From Imhoffiella fuscus (GTDB lineage: Bacteria; Pseudomonadota; Gammaproteobacteria; Chromatiales; Chromatiaceae): DNA of 64,000 bases. A program made the position numbers and the translations under genes. The stretch covers positions 61,498-125,497 of the forward strand of contig NZ_JBHUHX010000062.1 of the NCBI RefSeq assembly GCF_042682685.1. Direction: 5' to 3'. This document shows, piece by piece, positions 24,711 through 33,487 of the stretch. The notes under the pieces are model-generated. The model was not told the origin of the DNA and made no database searches. It was given only the letters and a program-made list of their open reading frames with translations. Position 1 is the first letter of the stretch. Every line of letters begins with the position of its first letter.

Positions 24711-24980
24711 ATCCTTGGCGTTGATTCATCCTTCGAGCATGAGCGTACAATCCGGCCGCGCCCAGCCCAGGAGTCCATCAGGCGTTTCGCCATCTCTCCG
24801 CGCCAAGACGCCCTAGATCTTTAGCGTGCGTCGAGGCAATCAGGGCTATTCGGAGGCCCCGTGGTTGTCGATACATCCCCATCCTGCAACGTGCCCGGCG
24901 AGCGCATTCTCGACCCGGATCGGTCCATCAATGGCCAACTGGTCGTAAGGGTCGCGGGCGGCGGGCCAGAACGTGCGTGA
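24711..24980 (+). pseudogene. decayed, internally deleted duplicate of the phospholipase gene and its leader
   Basis: This segment repeats parts of the phospholipase D/VTT region. Blocks from 24711 to 24860 match the leader of that gene (GATTCATCC, CAATCCGGCCG, CTCCGCGCCAA, GCTATTCGGAG, in the same order as 21240-21490). Bases 24861-24886 match its first codons (GTGGTTGTCGATACATCC against ATGGTTGTCGATACATCC). It then jumps to a match with the linker region near 23031-23100. The result is a 39-codon frame reading VVDTSPS, then VPGERILDPDRSINGQLV, ending at TGA 24978-24980; both catalytic HKD motifs and the membrane domain are gone. It looks like a leftover of a tandem duplication with a large internal deletion. 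Confidence 0.75.
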
Positions 24981-25038
24981 TATGCGCCCGTGCGCAGCAT
25001 CAAGCTAGATAAAGTCGTATTTCTAAGAGGTTTCAACG

Positions 25039-25641
25039 GTGGCCAGTCAAGCAGCAGTACGTGAATCCATACAGGGCCAGCCCTTCAACGATGTGCTGAA
25101 CGAGTTGCATGCACATACCTTCTCCGGCGCTCCCGGGGAGTCAGACCCCTTTACGCTGAGCGAGCTCGAACGCGAGTACATCGCCTATGCGCTGGGGCTC
25201 TACTATCAATGCGACCACTGCGTCCAGTACCACGGGCGTGTGGTCGAGCGGGTTCGCAAGAGTCTCGGCAACGATGTCTGGGCATGGCAAGACGAACTCT
25301 TGAAGGTGGTTCTCTTCCTGCGGACCAGTCGCGCCAACGTCTCGTCCAGGGAATGGGAGGGTTGGGTCGATGCTTGGCGTCGTTTCGCCGGGCGCCTGCA
25401 TCATCATCAGGCGGGACTGGCCTGCAACATCGCCTATGCGGTCGGCATCGCCCGTGCCGACGAGCATCTGATGGACATCGCCTTCGAATCCCTGAGAACC
25501 TTCTATCAGGATGACGAGGTCCTGCTCGGTGTCATCCGCGATATCGATCGGGTCGTCGTTTTCATGAAGGCCGCGACATCGAAAAACCGCACCGACCCCA
25601 TCGTGCGGCGTCAACTGGGCGGTCAAGGCATTCGTGTCTGA
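25039..25641 (+). CDS. AhpD-like (carboxymuconolactone decarboxylase family) protein
   Basis: A 200-residue protein with the AhpD core ALGLYYQCDHCVQYHGRVVERVRK: an upstream E, then CxxC and a following H. The rest is helical and carries many H and W residues (WRRFAGRLHHHQAGLACNIAYAVG). Such proteins use the cysteine pair in peroxide or thiol chemistry. The start is GTG at 25039, supported by an AAGAGG site; no closer ATG exists. It is weakly like the AhpD-like protein at 20188, and both flank the lipid-enzyme genes. No direct partner is seen. Confidence 0.82.
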   Translation: MASQAAVRESIQGQPFNDVLNELHAHTFSGAPGESDPFTLSELEREYIAYALGLYYQCDHCVQYHGRVVERVRKSLGNDVWAWQDELLKVVLFLRTSRANVSSREWEGWVDAWRRFAGRLHHHQAGLACNIAYAVGIARADEHLMDIAFESLRTFYQDDEVLLGVIRDIDRVVVFMKAATSKNRTDPIVRRQLGGQGIRV

Positions 25642-25776
25642 CCCTCTCGGACTGACTCCACGGGGGTTGATGCAGGCGTTTACGCGCCCTTCCCCAACAA
25701 CCCCCGCAAGGGCGAAATCCAGGGAGACGCGCGAGCCCGGTCAAACAGGGCTTGAGCGTCTTTCTGTTACGCATCT

Positions 25777-26853
25777 TCAGCGCACCGCTTGTACGCGCCC
25801 CTTGGCGCAGCTCGTTTGATCGGTCGATCTGGATGTCGGCGGCGCGGCCTGTATCAGCTTGCCGAGATCGGCCGGGACGGCGATGTCGCCCTTGAGATTG
25901 ATCCAGAGTTCGGCGATGAGGTTGTCGCCTCCGACCTTGCTGCAACGGATGAGGACGCGTTCTCCGGCTCCTGTGCCGAAGGCGTTGTCGAATGCGGACT
26001 GGATCTGCTCGCGTGTCAGCGTTTGTCCCAGATGTTCGGCGAAGAGTTGCCGCACGCCGGAGGCGTTGAGCGCCTTCAGGGCGGCCATGGCCTCGGTGAA
26101 GTATTCATCGGGGTCGGTCCCCGCGTCCGGACCACTTTTGTCGCTTTCGTAGCAGGCGCCGTGTTTCGGCCATTCGTGCAGGTGCAGGCCGGATTGCACG
26201 CCTGGCATGGCGACCTTCAACTCGTTCATGACCTCGGGCGAGAGCCTGATCTGGGTATCGCGGTCCTGGCTGCCCGTGCAGCTCACCGGACCGCCTCGGC
26301 CGCAGTAGCAGGGAAAGATTGCGGTGTCGTCGAGGTCGTCGGGCCAGAGTCCGTGGAGTGCGAAATGGGTGGCGTCGAATCGATCGGGTGTCTGGGAACG
26401 GCATTCCTTCTTGTCGCGCCCCTTTGCTGTGGCGCAGAAGGTGGGCTGCCAGCTGGCGGCTAGGACGTATTCGATGCTGTCCGGGGCGAGGCTGCTGGCT
26501 CCGGTGCCTGGGGGCTGTGCGCCTGGCGCTTGGCCCTGATCCTGCGATATCACCAGGCTGTCTTTGGGGGCGTAGGTGCCGCAGCCCATGGGAACCCAGC
26601 GGGCTTGCGTGATCGGGGCATCCGGTATCTTGATTTGGTAATGGCTGCCAGGTGTGCTGTTGCGTCCGATCATATCGTATGCGTGCCGGACTTCGAGCCG
26701 GATGTTGCCGGGGTTGCCACCGTCCTTTTTCTGCGTCGCCTCGCAATTCGAGAGGGCGATGAAGTAACCCTCCAGGCGGACCTGTTGCGCGGCCGAGGGC
26801 ATGGCGATGGCGAGGGTCAAAAGGGCGCAGGCGAATGCGATGGATCCTTTCAT
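25777..26853 (-). CDS. secreted ribonuclease T2-family protein
   Basis: A 358-residue exported enzyme. After a signal peptide (IAFACALLTLAIAMPSAA) there is an extra N-terminal domain of about 120 residues (VRLEGYFIALSNCEATQ through MGCGTYAPKDS) with two cysteines. The RNase T2 domain then follows. Both catalytic segments are intact: CAS I (FALHGLWPDD, H167) and CAS II (LHEWPKHGAC, E227 and H231). The protein would cleave RNA in the periplasm or outside the cell. A GGAGG site supports the start at 26853. The N-terminal domain is not part of ordinary RNase I and I do not recognise it. The gene is divergent from a hydrolase. Confidence 0.92.
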   Translation of the reverse strand: MKGSIAFACALLTLAIAMPSAAQQVRLEGYFIALSNCEATQKKDGGNPGNIRLEVRHAYDMIGRNSTPGSHYQIKIPDAPITQARWVPMGCGTYAPKDSLVISQDQGQAPGAQPPGTGASSLAPDSIEYVLAASWQPTFCATAKGRDKKECRSQTPDRFDATHFALHGLWPDDLDDTAIFPCYCGRGGPVSCTGSQDRDTQIRLSPEVMNELKVAMPGVQSGLHLHEWPKHGACYESDKSGPDAGTDPDEYFTEAMAALKALNASGVRQLFAEHLGQTLTREQIQSAFDNAFGTGAGERVLIRCSKVGGDNLIAELWINLKGDIAVPADLGKLIQAAPPTSRSTDQTSCAKGRVQAVR

Positions 26854-26984
26854 GGCGGACCTCCGTCCAGAGGAGTGTGCGTGGCGAAATCGGGTATCGA
26901 TTTCGGGGTTTCGTCGCCCGGATACAGCATAGCGGAATCCGGGGAGTGCTCTTGCGGGGGCGGGGCGGCGGATTTGGCGGCGCT

Positions 26985-27011
26985 CCTGGGTTTCGCTGCG
27001 CTGCACCCAGG
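26985..27011. repeat. palindromic repeat, copy 2 (CCTGGGT / ACCCAGG arms)
   Basis: Seven-base arms CCTGGGT and ACCCAGG around a 13-base centre TTCGCTGCGCTGC. The centre is nearly identical to that of copy 1 read in the other direction. This copy lies in the intergenic region between two divergent genes (RNase T2 and the hydrolase). Confidence 0.75.
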
Positions 27012-27158
27012 CTGCGGGGGGTATGCCCTGGCGTTATATTCAAAGCGATAACTATTCTTTTCGTTTGCTGATTGCGGTGGCTATCGTTGAGTCATGCACC
27101 GATCCGGTTTTGGGTCGGGCCGATGTTTCCGATCTCACGCCATTCAGGAGCGACCGCC

Positions 27159-27827
27159 ATGTCTTCGAGCAAGATCGCCGCTTTTCCTCCGCATTCGACA
27201 CTCATCATTCCGGGCTTTCAGGGGAGTGGTCCCGGTCATTGGCAGAGCTGGCTGGAGCGTCAGCTCCCGGATGCACGCCGGGTGTCCGGAATCGATTGGG
27301 GTGCGCCGGTGCTGGCGAATTGGGTGGACTCCATTCGGCTTGCGATTCAGTATGCGCCAAAGCCCGTGTGGCTGGTCGCGCATAGTTTCGGCTGCCTGGC
27401 GGCGGTGACTGCGGGCAATGCGTTGACCTCGCGGGTTGCGGGAGCCCTGCTGGTGGCTCCGGGCGATCCCGATCGCTTCTCGGCTCGGGGGCTGCGAGAA
27501 TCGGAGACCAGTGGGGACAGTATTGAGTCCGATCTGCCTCGGGATCTGCTCGGTTTCCCGAGTCTGATCGTGGCAAGCGGAGACGATCCCTGGATGCGGC
27601 CGGCGAGAGTGGCCTATTGGGCCGACCGTTGGGGCAGCACCGTCGTGAATGCCGGAAAGGTTGGGCATTTGAACGAGGCGTCGGGGTTCGGACCCTGGCC
27701 CGAGGGGCTCGCCTTGCTCAAGTCCTTTCAGGAGTCGCAGTCGCGGGGTCTCGGTGCCCCCGTGCATATCCAGCCGGCTGCCGCATCGCGTGGAGGCGCG
27801 GGCCTTGAGCCGAGGCGGACCGCCTGA
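27159..27827 (+). CDS. RBBP9/YdeN-type alpha/beta hydrolase
   Basis: A 222-residue soluble hydrolase of the RBBP9/YdeN family. It begins with HSTLIIPGFQGSGPGHWQSWLE, the family N-terminus (PG..G...HW...WE). The nucleophile is the serine of VAHSFGCLAA (GxSxG-like, here HSFG). The acid is likely D in VASGDDPWM, and the histidine lies in AGKVGHLNEASGFGPWPEG, also typical of the family. Substrate is unknown; family members are small serine hydrolases. The start at 27159 has a CAGGAG site. The last 25 residues, after SFQES, are low-complexity. The cysK gene follows 69 bases downstream. Confidence 0.88.
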   Translation: MSSSKIAAFPPHSTLIIPGFQGSGPGHWQSWLERQLPDARRVSGIDWGAPVLANWVDSIRLAIQYAPKPVWLVAHSFGCLAAVTAGNALTSRVAGALLVAPGDPDRFSARGLRESETSGDSIESDLPRDLLGFPSLIVASGDDPWMRPARVAYWADRWGSTVVNAGKVGHLNEASGFGPWPEGLALLKSFQESQSRGLGAPVHIQPAAASRGGAGLEPRRTA

Positions 27828-27896
27828 TGCGTGTGTGCGGTGCGACGCTGGCGGCCCCTGTTTGCGGCAGCCGGTGACATTTTTAGAGGAGATCTC

Positions 27897-28874
27897 ATGT
27901 CCAAGTGGTTTGCAGACAATGCCCAGTCCATCGGCCGCACCCCGTTGGTCGCGCTGAATCGGGTGACGGATGGCGCGTCGGCGCGGGTGCTGGCCAAGAT
28001 CGAGGGGCGTAATCCGGCCTATTCGGTCAAGTGCCGGGTCGGCGCCTCCATGGTGTGGGATGCCGAGCGTCGCGGGTTGCTCGGCCCTGGCAAGGAATTG
28101 GTCGAGCCGACCAGCGGCAACACCGGCATCGCGCTGGCCTTTGTCGCCGCCGCCAAGGGGATTCCGCTGACCCTGACCATGCCGGAGACCATGAGTCTGG
28201 AGCGGCGCAAGCTACTCGCGGCCTATGGTGCGCGGCTGGTGCTGACCGAAGGGGCCAAGGGCATGGGCGGTGCGATCGCCAAGGCGGAAGAGATTGCGGC
28301 CTCGGACCCGGATCGCTATCTGTTGCTCCAGCAGTTCAAGAATCCAGCCAACCCGGCGATCCATGAGGCCACGACCGGCCCGGAGATTTGGGACGACACC
28401 GACGGCGAGGTCGATATCTTCGTTTCGGGCGTCGGCACCGGCGGCACCATCACCGGGGTGACGCGCTATCTGAAGCAGGGGCGGGGCAAGCCGATCCTCT
28501 CGGTTGCGGTCGAGCCGGCGGCCAGTCCGGTGCTGACCCAATTCCGAGCCGGCGACCCGCTCAAGCCCGGCCCTCACCAGATTCAGGGCATCGGCGCAGG
28601 TTTCGTACCGGAAGTGCTGGATCTTGGGCTGGTCGATCTGATCGAGACGATCGAGAACGCCGATGCGATCCAATACGCGCTGCGTCTGGCGCGGGAGGAG
28701 GGCATCCTCTCCGGTATTTCCAGCGGCGCGGCGGTTGCGGCGGCGGTGCGTCTGGCGCAACGCGAGGAGCATGCGGGCAAGACCATCGTGGTGGTGTTGC
28801 CGGATTCGGGCGAACGCTATCTGAGTTCGGTGCTGTTCGAGGAGTTGTTCGACGAGAACGGAGTGGCTCGATAG
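27897..28874 (+). CDS. cysK: cysteine synthase A (O-acetylserine sulfhydrylase)
   Basis: A 325-residue PLP enzyme that makes cysteine from O-acetylserine and sulfide. The PLP lysine is K45 in NPAYSVKCRVG. The substrate loop PTSGNTGIALAFVAA, the phosphate-binding loop GVGTGGTITGVTRYL, and the conserved IQGIGAGFVPEVLD segment all fit CysK. The start at 27897 follows an AGAGGA site. The upstream alpha/beta hydrolase is on the same strand. Location near genes for methanethiol oxidation is notable because sulfide is a product of MtoX, but the distance of 14 kb makes this a suggestion only. CysB, its usual regulator, is encoded at 18036. Confidence 0.96.
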   Translation: MSKWFADNAQSIGRTPLVALNRVTDGASARVLAKIEGRNPAYSVKCRVGASMVWDAERRGLLGPGKELVEPTSGNTGIALAFVAAAKGIPLTLTMPETMSLERRKLLAAYGARLVLTEGAKGMGGAIAKAEEIAASDPDRYLLLQQFKNPANPAIHEATTGPEIWDDTDGEVDIFVSGVGTGGTITGVTRYLKQGRGKPILSVAVEPAASPVLTQFRAGDPLKPGPHQIQGIGAGFVPEVLDLGLVDLIETIENADAIQYALRLAREEGILSGISSGAAVAAAVRLAQREEHAGKTIVVVLPDSGERYLSSVLFEELFDENGVAR

Positions 28875-28956
28875 GACGTCGTCCGAAGCCATGCTTGACG
28901 TCGATAGGCTGTAATGAACGGTCCGTCGGCGTCGCTCCACGCCCCTCCGTCCAGTT

Positions 28957-30429
28957 CTAGGATCCGCTCCAGCTGCCGTGCTTCTCGACGACCATGCTGT
29001 CGACCAGTCGCATGACCTCAAGGCTGGCGGCCTCCGTTTGCTTCATGGCCTCCAAGATGGCCGTTTGCACCTCGATATCGCTTTCCCATGCCTCGTCTAG
29101 GCGTGGCAGCATCTGGTGGACATGGTCGTGCACCTGGGCGTGCGGGCGCTCCAGTGCCGCGTAGCTTCGTGTCAGGCCGAAATCCTCTCGACCCGCCGAG
29201 TCGTACCATTGTCCGAGGCGGCACTGGTGATGATCGACCCGAATCGCGTCGCGGTAGCCGGAGCCATCGTCCTGGTCGGCCGCGTTGATGGCCATATAGG
29301 CACGCTGCTTGAAGATGACGTGATCGACCTTGACCAGCGAGCCGAAGCCCATGTCGCGCGAGCGCGTGGCGTGCTTCTGGGTCTCGCGGGCCGAGACGGC
29401 GAAATGGGCGAAACGCCCCTCCATCTCCCCGATCACTTCGCTCGAACTGCTCGCCATGTCGCGCATGGCGAGCGAGTCCTCTTGCATGCGTTCGGTGGCA
29501 ATGGCGAAGCTTCCCATGATCTGCCCGATGGATTCGGAGGCGCTCTTGGTGTTTTCGGCCAGCTTGCGCACCTCATCGGCGACCACCGCGAATCCACGTC
29601 CCGCCTCGCCCGCGCGCGAGGCCTCAATGGCGGCATTGAGCGCGAGCAGGTTGGTCTGGTTGGCGATAGCGGTGATCAGCTGCACGGCTGAGGTGATTTC
29701 CTGACTGCGGGCGCTGAGTTCTGCCACTGCGTCGGCGACGTAATTGATGCGGGCGGTGATCTCGTTGAGATAGACGACGACCTGGCTGACGGTGCTCTGG
29801 CTGTCCTCGGCATCGACCGCCGTCGCGGTCGCGAGTTCGAGGACGGATTGCATCTCGGTGTTGACCCGCATGAGGTCTTTTTGGCTGGAGGCTAGATTGT
29901 CGAGGAGGTTGCTGCTGTTGAGCTGTTGAATCTGGGTGTGGAGGCGGTTGCGCATCTTCTCGCGCTGAACCTCGGCGATGCCGTCGAGCAGTCGGTTGTG
30001 GCTTTCCAGACCCTCCTTGAAGGTACCGTGCAGTCCGGTGGGGAACGCCTTGCGATAGAGGTTTCCGGCAACGTGTTGACTGAAGGCCGTGGCCTCGTCG
30101 CGGAAGAAGGTCTCCAACTGGTCGAGCATGTCGTTGACGTTCCAGCACAGCAGGCCGATTTCATCGGCGTTCCGAATGTCGGTGATGCGACCCTCGAAGC
30201 GGCCTGCGGCAATGTCTGTGGTCAGCCGGTCCAACTGGGCGATGGGGGCGAGCCAGCTTCGGATCGCTCTCTGTCCGGCGAGGGCGATGCCGATCGCCAA
30301 TATCGGGAATAGCGCCAGCGCCCAGTCCGCCCCGGTGCGCCACCAGGCGTAGAGGGCACCCGCGAGCGTTACGCCGGCGAGGGACCAAAGCAGGGCGACG
30401 AACTTAGATTGCAAGGACCAATTCGTCAT
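28957..30429 (-). CDS. methyl-accepting chemotaxis protein with CZB domain (Aer-type partner)
   Basis: The 490-residue receptor starts with two close membrane segments (about residues 9-50), a HAMP-like linker (DRLTTDIAAGRFEGRI), a long signalling coiled coil with the hairpin VADEVRKLAENTKSASESIGQ, and a C-terminal zinc-binding CZB domain. The zinc domain is recognised by HHQCRLGQWYDSAGREDFG and by RPHAQVHDHV, with H and C ligands in place. There is no periplasmic ligand domain. It overlaps the PAS gene just upstream by 26 bases. The pair looks like a split energy-taxis receptor, in which the PAS protein senses redox and this protein signals to CheA. Zinc or pH sensing through CZB is known for relatives. 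Confidence 0.93.
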   Translation of the reverse strand: MTNWSLQSKFVALLWSLAGVTLAGALYAWWRTGADWALALFPILAIGIALAGQRAIRSWLAPIAQLDRLTTDIAAGRFEGRITDIRNADEIGLLCWNVNDMLDQLETFFRDEATAFSQHVAGNLYRKAFPTGLHGTFKEGLESHNRLLDGIAEVQREKMRNRLHTQIQQLNSSNLLDNLASSQKDLMRVNTEMQSVLELATATAVDAEDSQSTVSQVVVYLNEITARINYVADAVAELSARSQEITSAVQLITAIANQTNLLALNAAIEASRAGEAGRGFAVVADEVRKLAENTKSASESIGQIMGSFAIATERMQEDSLAMRDMASSSSEVIGEMEGRFAHFAVSARETQKHATRSRDMGFGSLVKVDHVIFKQRAYMAINAADQDDGSGYRDAIRVDHHQCRLGQWYDSAGREDFGLTRSYAALERPHAQVHDHVHQMLPRLDEAWESDIEVQTAILEAMKQTEAASLEVMRLVDSMVVEKHGSWSGS

Positions 30430-30922
30430 AGCTCATGCCCTTTTCGGTCAAGAGATCGGAGAGGATTTTGCTGGAGGCGTCGATCGCCAGTTTGGGACCG
30501 GCTTGGCGCTCGGCATCGAGCATGGTGCGGTAGAGTTCGGTAACGGTGGCGAGGGCCGCCGCCTTGGGTTTGCGCCGTACCGAGAAATAGCCGTCGATGG
30601 TGCCGTTGGGGGACAGGCTCGGGGTGATGTTGGCGAAGACCCAGTAAAAGCTCCCGTCTTTCGCCATGTTCTTCACGTAGGCGTTGCATTCGCGTTTCGC
30701 CTGGATGGTGTCCCAGAGCAGTTTGAAGACCGCCCTCGGCATATCGGGGTGACGGATGATGTTGTGCTGGGACCCGATCAGTTCTGACTCGGTATAGCCG
30801 GAGAACTCGATGAAGATGCGATTGCCGTAGGTGATACGTCCGGTGGGGTCCGTTTTGGAGACGATGAAGTCGTCGTCCCTCATGACCTTTTCCACCGAGG
30901 TGGGCGTGATCTTTCGTTTCAT
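30404..30922 (-). CDS. Aer-type PAS domain protein (redox/energy sensor)
   Basis: This 172-residue cytoplasmic protein consists of a single Aer-like PAS domain (about residues 15-125) plus a helical tail. The pattern YGNRIFIEFSGYTESELIGSQHNIIRHPDMPRAVFKLLWDTI is that of the FAD-binding PAS domain of Aer, and FYWVFANITPS and GYFSVRRKP follow as in that family. FAD-based sensing of redox or oxygen is therefore likely. The stop overlaps the start of the chemoreceptor gene by 26 bases. In Aer both parts are one protein; here they are separate, so the two must pair in trans or have diverged from Aer. Confidence 0.9.
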   Translation of the reverse strand: MKRKITPTSVEKVMRDDDFIVSKTDPTGRITYGNRIFIEFSGYTESELIGSQHNIIRHPDMPRAVFKLLWDTIQAKRECNAYVKNMAKDGSFYWVFANITPSLSPNGTIDGYFSVRRKPKAAALATVTELYRTMLDAERQAGPKLAIDASSKILSDLLTEKGMSYDELVLAI

Positions 30923-31331
30923 GTCAGCGAAGCGTCGGCGCGCCCCCGTCCGTCGATGGAGACGGTTGCGGTGGTGTGTGGAATTGAACGCCTACAGGGC
31001 GTTCGCTGCGAGTCCTGTCGGCCTGTGCCGCAAACGACCGGGCTTGTACGTCGGTCCATCATGAGGGTGCGGCTGGCGGTCTGTCCGGGGAGCATCTGCT
31101 CGATCCTGAGCCTCGATCGGATGACTTCTGAGTGGGGCGTGGGACGGAGCGAAATGATATTCATCAATTAGAACCGGTCTTTTTGGTCATGCTACGCTGT
31201 GCCACCTTGGGAGACAAGCCGCGCCATCACGATCTGTGAGGCGCGTGTCAAGACCCGTCGCAACACCTTGAATCGGTATGAATTAAGAACGACGGGCTTC
31301 ATGGAATCATTGAGGAGGAGCAAGGTCCGCC
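30923..31331. promoter_or_regulatory. intergenic region with a perfect 7-bp inverted repeat
   Basis: About 410 bases between divergent genes. The only clear structure is GAACGCC-TACAG-GGCGTTC (30986-31004), a perfect seven-base inverted repeat with a five-base loop, 64 bases upstream of the PAS start. It could be an operator or a small hairpin. The MFS gene has a GAGGAGG-like ribosome site at 31312-31320. No gene is seen here. Confidence 0.4.
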
Positions 31332-32648
31332 ATGTCGATCGATCCCCGTGTTCGAGCGCGCTTTCTGCGCGCGCGCTGGTCCGTGTACGCCATTCTCGTT
31401 CTGGCCTACATGATGGTCTTCTTCCACCGCATGGCGCCAGGCGTGGTCGCTGCGGACCTGATGGCGGCCTTCGGCACCAGTGGGGCCGCGCTCGGCTCCC
31501 TCGCCGCCATGTATTACTACGTCTACACGGCGATGCAGATTCCCTCTGGGGTGCTGGCGGATACGCTGGGTTCACGGATCGTCGTCGCCCTCGGCTGTCT
31601 CGTGGCGGGAGGCGGTTCGATCCTGTTCGGCGTCGCCGCGAGCTTCGAGACGGCCTCGCTCGGTCGGCTGTTGGTCGGGTTGGGGGTCTCTGTGGTCTTC
31701 GTCGGGCTGATGCGCTCCAACACCCAGTGGTTCAGCGAGCGCTACTATGGCGTGATCAGCGGTCTGACGCTTCTGCTCGGCAACGTCGGCTCCATCCTTG
31801 CCGCTGGACCGCTCGCCTTGGTGCTGGGGGCCGTTTCCTGGCGGGTCGTCTTCGTCGGGATCGGGGTGCTCTCGATCCTGATCGGCGTGCTGACGGCGCT
31901 GATCGTGCGCAGTCGGCCGGAGGACGCGGGCCTGCCTTCGGCGCGCGAGATGGAGGGGCTTGAGCCCCATCCGTCGCGCCATCGTCACTGGCTGCACGAC
32001 CTGCGTGGCGTCTTCATGACGCCCGCAGTCTGGCCGAGCTTCTTCGTCATGTTCGGCGTGACCGGAAGCCTCTTCGCCTTCGCCGGCCTCTGGGGCGTCC
32101 CCTTGATGCGGGACGGCTTTGGACTGGATCGCGCTCAGGCCTCCGTCTACACCACCGTCGCCCTGGCCGGATTCGCGATCGGCTGCATGGTCATGGGCAG
32201 CCTTTCCGATCATCTCGGGCGGCGCAAGCCCGTGATCCTCGCAACCTGCGTGCTCTCGCTCGCTATCTGGATGGCGCTCATCCTGCTGCCCTGGGGGCCA
32301 GGTTGGAGCGGTTTGCTGCTCTATGGCGCCCTGGGCCTGACCGCAGGCGGATTCGTCGTCGGCTATGCGGCCGCCAAGGAAGTGGTCTCACCAGGGGTCG
32401 CCGGCATGGCCATCGCACTGGTCAACACCGGACTCTTCCTCGGCGCCGCCATCATGCAGCCCGCCTTCGGTTGGGTCATGGACCTCACCTGGGACGGCAC
32501 CCTGACCGAAGGTGTCAGACATTACTCGATGGACGACTACCGCAACGGACTCTGGCTGTCCGCCGCCTTTGCGCTTCTCGCGCTCATCGCTGCCGCCTTC
32601 GTCCATGAAACGAAATGCCGCAACATCACCGTCGCCCACACCCCGTAG
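31332..32648 (+). CDS. major facilitator superfamily transporter
   Basis: A 438-residue protein with about twelve membrane segments. The loop between helices 2 and 3 has the MFS signature in the form GVLADTLGSRIVVALGC, and the equivalent loop in the second half reads GSLSDHLGRRKPVILATC. Helix 1 reads VYAILVLAYMMVFFHRMAPGVVAADLM, like the nitrate/nitrite or hexose-phosphate type organophosphate antiporters. The substrate cannot be inferred. An upstream GAGGAGG site and ATG at 31332 define the start. The gene is convergent with the fhcC end and separated by a short palindrome. Confidence 0.87.
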   Translation: MSIDPRVRARFLRARWSVYAILVLAYMMVFFHRMAPGVVAADLMAAFGTSGAALGSLAAMYYYVYTAMQIPSGVLADTLGSRIVVALGCLVAGGGSILFGVAASFETASLGRLLVGLGVSVVFVGLMRSNTQWFSERYYGVISGLTLLLGNVGSILAAGPLALVLGAVSWRVVFVGIGVLSILIGVLTALIVRSRPEDAGLPSAREMEGLEPHPSRHRHWLHDLRGVFMTPAVWPSFFVMFGVTGSLFAFAGLWGVPLMRDGFGLDRAQASVYTTVALAGFAIGCMVMGSLSDHLGRRKPVILATCVLSLAIWMALILLPWGPGWSGLLLYGALGLTAGGFVVGYAAAKEVVSPGVAGMAIALVNTGLFLGAAIMQPAFGWVMDLTWDGTLTEGVRHYSMDDYRNGLWLSAAFALLALIAAAFVHETKCRNITVAHTP

Positions 32649-32650
32649 CA

Positions 32651-32672
32651 CGGATGGAGCGATAGGAATCCG
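32651..32672. terminator. short palindrome between convergent genes
   Basis: CGGAT and ATCCG arms flank 12 bases (GGAGCGATAGGA) in the short gap between the MFS stop and the fhcC stop, a place where a bidirectional terminator is expected. It may be a degenerate relative of the palindromic repeats seen elsewhere. There is no T-run. Confidence 0.35.
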
Positions 32673-32680
32673 GGGATGCC

Positions 32681-33487
32681 TTACTGGGACCAGGCCAATA
32701 CCTCGCCTTGGCCGCCGTGGCCGAGGTCGCCGAGCCAGCGTTGGACGCGGGTGCCGCGTTCGCCGATCTGGTCGAAGGGCGGTGGGAGGGATTTGGCGAG
32801 CAGGGTCAGGACGCTGAGATCCTGCGGTCCGTTGTCGTTGAAGGTCGGCGGCAATTCGGGCGCGGAGGTCAGCAGTATCGTGCCGCGTCGCATGGCGAGT
32901 CCGACATCGGCTCCTGTCCGGCCGAGGACGAGGATGGTGCCGGCGCCCATGCGCGAGCCGCAGTAGTCTCCGGCGTCGCCCGCGATCAGGATGATGCCGC
33001 GTCGCTGGCGGTCGCCGACGCGGTCGCCGGCATTGCCCTGCACCTCGATCCGACCGCCGCGCAGTCCGCGCCGTTCGCCTGGGATGGCGGCGCCGAGGAA
33101 GTCGTCGGCGTTTCCGCCGATGCGGAGTCGTCCGCCCGTCATGCCGGTTCCGGCGAAGAGGCCCGCGTCGCCCTCGACCTGGATCTCGCCGCCGCGCATC
33201 CCGCGTCCGAGATAGGCCCCGGCTCGTCCCTGGATGCGGATGCTGCCCCGGGTCATACCGCTGCCGATGCCGTCGAGCCGATCGCTCTCGGACTCGATGC
33301 GGATGTGATCGCTGTCGTGCCCATGGATGATGAATAGCTCGCCGGCGGGCATCTGGCGATTGCCGACCCACAGCGGGAGCGCCTGAATATCGGCTAGGGA
33401 ATTCCCCGCGAGCGCGTCCGGTGTGAATCCGGAAAGATCGACGCGTTGTCGCGGGCATTCCCGCAGGCGCAGTGTGAGCGCGCTCAT
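32681..33487 (-). CDS. fhcC: formyltransferase/hydrolase complex subunit C (formylmethanofuran dehydrogenase C homologue)
   Basis: FhcC is a subunit of the bacterial formyltransferase/hydrolase complex that releases formate from the formyl carrier. The 268-residue protein has the right-handed beta-helix typical of FwdC/FhcC, with repeated glycine-rich turns (GSIRIQGRAGAYLGRGMRGGEIQVEGDAG and onward) over residues 80-200. The start at 33487 overlaps the fhcD stop by 4 bases. It is the last gene of the minus-strand fhcBADC block. The following palindrome and convergent MFS gene mark the operon end. Family assignment is strong. Confidence 0.93.
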   Translation of the reverse strand: MSALTLRLRECPRQRVDLSGFTPDALAGNSLADIQALPLWVGNRQMPAGELFIIHGHDSDHIRIESESDRLDGIGSGMTRGSIRIQGRAGAYLGRGMRGGEIQVEGDAGLFAGTGMTGGRLRIGGNADDFLGAAIPGERRGLRGGRIEVQGNAGDRVGDRQRRGIILIAGDAGDYCGSRMGAGTILVLGRTGADVGLAMRRGTILLTSAPELPPTFNDNGPQDLSVLTLLAKSLPPPFDQIGERGTRVQRWLGDLGHGGQGEVLAWSQ

